64,000 bases of DNA, taken from assembly GCF_000283155.1 (NCBI RefSeq), contig NW_004454177.1, positions 21,434,850 through 21,498,849 of the forward strand, in the 5' to 3' direction. The translations under genes were made by a program, and so were the position numbers. The notes under the pieces are model-generated. The model ran no database searches and had not been told where the DNA came from. It saw only the letters and a program-made list of their open reading frames with translations. Every line of letters begins with the position of its first letter. Positions within the stretch are counted from its first letter, which is position 1. Of the stretch, positions 59,966 to 64,000 are shown in pieces. The stretch is from Ceratotherium simum simum (Eukaryota; Chordata; Mammalia; Perissodactyla; Rhinocerotidae).

Positions 59966-62789
59966 TAAATTCAGAATTCATCTATTGTACACTGATACTC
60001 TATAGAGCCATTAATTATTCATTGAAGGTAATGGTGTCATGCCTTCCAAATTCTCTAACTTGATCTTTTCCACTTCCCTTATATAAGGGATATCAGATGA
60101 AAAAAACGAAATGAATAATAATAGCTCAATAGTTATTTCTAAAATTTCCTATTGCTCCTTTTCCAAGAGAGAAAATATCTTTGAGAGGCTACCCACTGAG
60201 TTGTTAATTCCAGACTTCTAAAGTTCACTTTTATATGGTAATATGAAAAAATAGTCCATGAAAGAAACTAGAGGATTTTGAAAAGCTAACAACATCATAA
60301 CAGTTAGGTCCCCTTTAGAATTTAATACAAAACAGATGCAGAAAGAGAAGTTGCTAAATAAAGGTAGAATTTCAAAGATGTCTTGCAAATAATGGCCTCT
60401 CAAAAACCCAACTCTTTGAAAATTACTTTGAGAAATAATACAGGAGTCAGTCTAAAATACAATACTTACATATCAGTAGTATTTAAAATGTAAAACTGAA
60501 GGATGTTTGCTTATAAAAATCCTAAACCTTATGTGGTATTAGAGAATAAGGGGAGCCTTTTATTTACCAAGGCTTTTAAAAACTAAAAAGAAGAATCTTC
60601 TTTTATATATCATTCCTTCAAGGTAAAAATTCTAGTATTAAAGTCCTCATTATACTATGCATTTCATCACTCTGCAGGTTAAATTATATCCCATGGATAC
60701 ATAGGTGTATAGAGGGCATTCTTTTCAAAATAACAAAAAGCCTATAAAACATATCAGCATTGCTGCAACATGGTAACTAGAATCCAACTGTATATATCTC
60801 TTTTATTAAGAACTCCTGTGATTATTATTTCCAGAGAAAACAATTGCTTTTATCACAATATCAAAAATATTTAAATTTTCATGTGAAGTAAAATGAGTAA
60901 AACTATTGATCACTGACATTCTCTATAATTATAATAGAAGTTAGAAACTTTCCTCAGTTAACAAAAAATAAAAAAAGCTATTTAGATATTATAGTCAATA
61001 TTTGTTTCTAAATGACCTACTCTAAATGGCTAGTTTTTAGTTCATATACTCCTACCGTCACTGATTCCTTTAGCTACTTTACAAATATTTACTTAGTTTT
61101 TAACGTGCACCTGGTACTGTGTTGAGGTCAAAAAATAAGCATGTTCCTTCTGGAAATGTAAAAGCTTGAAGGGAAAGATCTAAGCAATATTTATGGTAGA
61201 TTTGGATACTTGCTCTGGTGAAGGAGTGGGAAAGGTATAAGGAAAGCACTGGGAGTACTGGGGGTGAGGAAAAGGAGGAATCTGAAACCCTACCAGCTAT
61301 CTGACTTGAAAACTGGATTTTGGTGGCCAAAAACTCACGTGAAACCAGCAATGCCATAAGTAATGTACTCAGAAAGAACAGATATGATTTTAAATGTCTC
61401 AAATGTGGAAACAATATTTTCTCCAGAAGAATAGTTGAGACCTTTGTACTCTACATTCTTGGCCTCATCTTCAGCAGTAAAAGCAACGTAACATATTGCA
61501 TCTCATACGCATTTTGAGAGAATCTTCAAAAGACTAAAAAGGGAAGTTGATAAAAATGAGTTCACACACTATAAAATGAAACAATTACAGCAGCCAGAAG
61601 AGTGAGCCTGAATTAATGGGAAAATACACCCACAGAACATCTGAAGAGGCAAGTGTAGTAGGATATTTTAAGATGTTTTTCAATCCATTCTCAGCAACTT
61701 TCATGGGAGAATTTTAACAATTTGGTGATTTGATCTTACAGAGCACATAATTTTAATGTTTTAATAGTGATCAAATAAGTAAAGTAAAAATAGGCCTGAG
61801 TCATCCAGCTAAAGAGGTGAGACTGCAGAGAAGAAACACAATCTCTTTATGTTTTTGATTTTCAAAATGCCACAGTGAAAAATTACAGCTAGTTTTAGTT
61901 CTTCATACCTTTGCTGTGAAACATCAAACCAGATTTGGAATATCATTTACAGTGATGATGTTTTAAGCTCAAAGAAGCTTAAATGATAATGGTGGCTGTG
62001 TCATAAATGTGCTTGTGTTGCTCAGAACCTCAGTAGTGAGGCCCTTCACCCCTCTTCCTTCCTGGGACTCAATTTCTTCTTTTTATCTAACTTGCCTGAC
62101 TTACAATGTTGTGTGAGAATCAAACGAAATAATACATACAAGAGAGGAAGGGCAAAGTTCTTTTCATGATGTAAAATTCTATTTATATCTTTTAGCCTAT
62201 GTCTTAATCGGATAATGAAACTGTTTCAAATTTATTTTGAAATGATTAACTAATGTTGAAGAATCTGATTTGTAGGGTTGCCTTTAAAAAATATATATAT
62301 ATAACAGAAACATATTTTTGGTAAAGGAATAGGAGATTACTCATGATAGTAAAGTTTACAAGTACTAGAAAAAAGAACTTGTATAGTGTAAATGTAACCA
62401 CATAATCATAATATAAACTTTATAGGAGGGTGTGATTTTGGATGAATATATGAAAATCTTACCAGCAATGAGAATAATTGACCCACAAATTATAAAATGG
62501 ATGAAGGATATTTATCTTCATTATTTACAAGATAATATAATTTAACGTTAAACTTATTGAAAAAGTAGGAAATTTAAAATGTTATCTCCCCAAATAGTTC
62601 TAGATCTGCTCTAGGTTTGATAAAAGATATTGGGAGACCGTGTTGTATTGGTGTTCAGAACTACTTTGGATAATAACTTTCCTATACAATGATTGTTTAA
62701 ATTTGGGAAAGTTGTGTACTTTTCTGAATTTCTTTTTCTTCTTCTGTCATAAGAAAAACCCCCAAGCAAAAACAAAACCAATTCTTGCA

Positions 62790-62890
62790 TCATAGGGTAT
62801 TTGAGAAGTAAATGAAATAACAACATTTGGAAAGTTTAGCGTGTTGCCAAGTATCTAGCAGGCATTCAATGGATGAGAGCTATTATTATA
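62790..62890 (+). repeat. MIR SINE fragment
   Basis: The tail of a sense MIR: 'tatttgagaagtaaatgaaa', 'agtatctagcaggcattcaa' and 'gagagctattattat'. Confidence 0.55.
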
Positions 62891-62954
62891 ATTTTTTTTA
62901 TTACTCATACCTGTTTCCAGTGCTTTCTCAGTGATGGCATTTGCCATTATGTCT

Positions 62955-63410
62955 GTCTTAGGTCAGAGTTTCAGAGAAACAGACTCTGAGATGGAGACTT
63001 CACTGAAAAATGCCATTGAGATCAACATTTGTGGGGAAAATGAAGAAAGTAGAGTTGAGCAGAGGGGATGTTTAACTGTGATGTAGTCACAACAAAGGCC
63101 TCAGCTTATCCCATAGAGAACTCAGGAGCTGAAATGACCCTTCAGAATTGTTTTACTTTGAGGCAAGGGACTCGGCCTTTATAACTATCCCTATGCACTC
63201 ATCACCCTTACCGTTGGGCCTCTGCTGGAGGGTGGGGCATAACTTGGGCCAAACAAGTCTGTTTGGCTGAGGGTAATCCCCAGAAAGGGACTTAGCTGAG
63301 AGCTGTCAGCCCCCAACACTCTCAGTGGCTTAGGAAAGGAGTGCCTCAGTCTTGAAAGGGAATTCTGGGTAACACACCATGGCATCTACCACAGCGGCCT
63401 ATGGTATCCT
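62955..63410. other. Unassigned, relatively GC-rich block
   Basis: The segment starts 'tgtcttaggtcagagtttca' and ends around 'ggcatctaccacagc'. Its composition and lack of coding signal suggest an old interspersed repeat or LTR, but I cannot assign a family. The sequence after it, to 64000, is AT-rich with no recognised feature. Confidence 0.3.
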
Positions 63411-64000
63411 CATTAATAATTGACACAATTAGTTATCCTTCCTAATTCAATTTACTTGAACAGGCCCATGAATCAGTATGAATAATGAAAGAGAGAGGAG
63501 CACAAGAAAACAAGAGGGAGACAGAGGTATTTGAAAAAATTATCAAGATTTGTATAGCAGCCTTTCAAGAAATAAATAAAAACAAATACTGATTTTGTGC
63601 CAAACTGGAGTACTGAGAAAAGATGAGTATAGGCTCTGGAGATAATTTAGGTGCTCATTTCAGCTTCTTGACCTGAACATTTGCTACAACTGGAAAGCTA
63701 CAATTTTATAACTGAAAGAGTGGGCTTGATATTATGCATTTATTTACTTATTCATTCTTAACTGTTTAGCACATATATAATTTATAAAGATTTTTGCAGT
63801 CTTATAAGCCTTTGTCAGATTGGGATGGGGAAGTAATTCTAGAGTCAAGATCCACTGATTATTCTTCAACATACAATTGCAAAATAGTAGAATTTTAGAG
63901 TAACAATGAATAAATACAATGGAAATTCTAAACTGAAGCTCAAAATATTTGGAGTATTATTTTGAATGAAAATTTATATTTGAAGTTTGTTATGCATATT

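Larger units (their letters stand above)
40211..64000 (-). other. CNTN5: CNTN5 intron upstream of the Ig6 exon (partial)
   Basis: The last 23.8 kb of the intron ending at the CTCTTTCAG acceptor. The preceding exon must end in phase 0 and encode the first part of Ig6; I inspected likely donor-like sites and found none that works. Stretches with no recognised repeat or gene are 40211-43070, 45060-46330, 46520-48000, 48150-49620, 51300-53000, 53930-56230, 57564-58530 apart from the frame described, and 59970-62780. They are AT-rich with scattered short frames only. Confidence 0.88.

Noticed and set aside
1..64000. CRISPR arrays, operons, riboswitches or other prokaryote-type systems
   Set aside because: The sequence is a vertebrate intron with mammalian repeats; tandem arrays seen are microsatellites, with no spaced palindromic repeats.

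Overview
The window is a stretch of mammalian chromosome. It is AT-rich, has no dense gene arrangement, and is full of vertebrate interspersed repeats (MIR, L2, L1, MaLR LTRs, hAT relics). The diagnostic repeats are six tRNA-derived SINEs of the equine ERE type, whose heads read 'gggccggccc..gtggcttagcggttaag' and whose bodies contain 'catacagcaactagaaggatgtgcagc'. ERE elements are known from horses and other perissodactyls, so the source is a perissodactyl, most likely a species of Equus.

Only one protein-coding gene can be supported. It lies on the minus strand and is CNTN5 (contactin-5, a GPI-anchored neural cell-adhesion protein of the immunoglobulin superfamily). Three internal coding exons are visible, in transcript order: 40210-40090 (last part of the sixth Ig domain), 12837-12679 (first half of the first fibronectin type III domain) and 5459-5310 (second half of that domain). 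Each has a clear AG acceptor and GT donor. The phases join without a break (0 to 1, 1 to 1, 1 to 1), and the spliced product gives a continuous Ig-to-FN3 junction. The two complete introns are 27,252 and 7,219 bp. The window also holds the last 23.8 kb or so of the intron before the Ig exon and the first 5.3 kb of the intron after the FN3 exon. I found neither the neighbouring upstream exon (first part of Ig6) nor the downstream one (FN3-2); both probably lie outside the window.

Everything else is intronic. By region: 1-5.3 kb holds a relatively GC-rich unassigned block, a MIR and a TATC microsatellite. 5.5-12.7 kb holds two head-to-tail L2 reverse-transcriptase relics, a MaLR LTR nested in the second, an ERE SINE and an L1 tail. 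12.8-40 kb holds MLT1, MIR, L2, L1 and ERE copies, two simple-repeat tracts, a perfect 12-bp hairpin and a hAT element with an intact 8-bp target duplication. 40-64 kb holds three more ERE copies, a second hAT copy in inverse orientation, a MaLR LTR with part of its internal region, a tandem pair of MLT1 LTRs, L1/L2/MIR remnants and one coding-like frame of unknown origin.

I see no sign of a new biological system. There is no CRISPR array, operon, RNA gene cluster or second gene. The noteworthy items are the three-exon CNTN5 assignment, the age series of ERE insertions, the nested or tandem repeats, the hairpin and the unexplained coding-like frame. Repeat family names come from recognising consensus patterns by eye, so element ends are approximate unless a target duplication is given.
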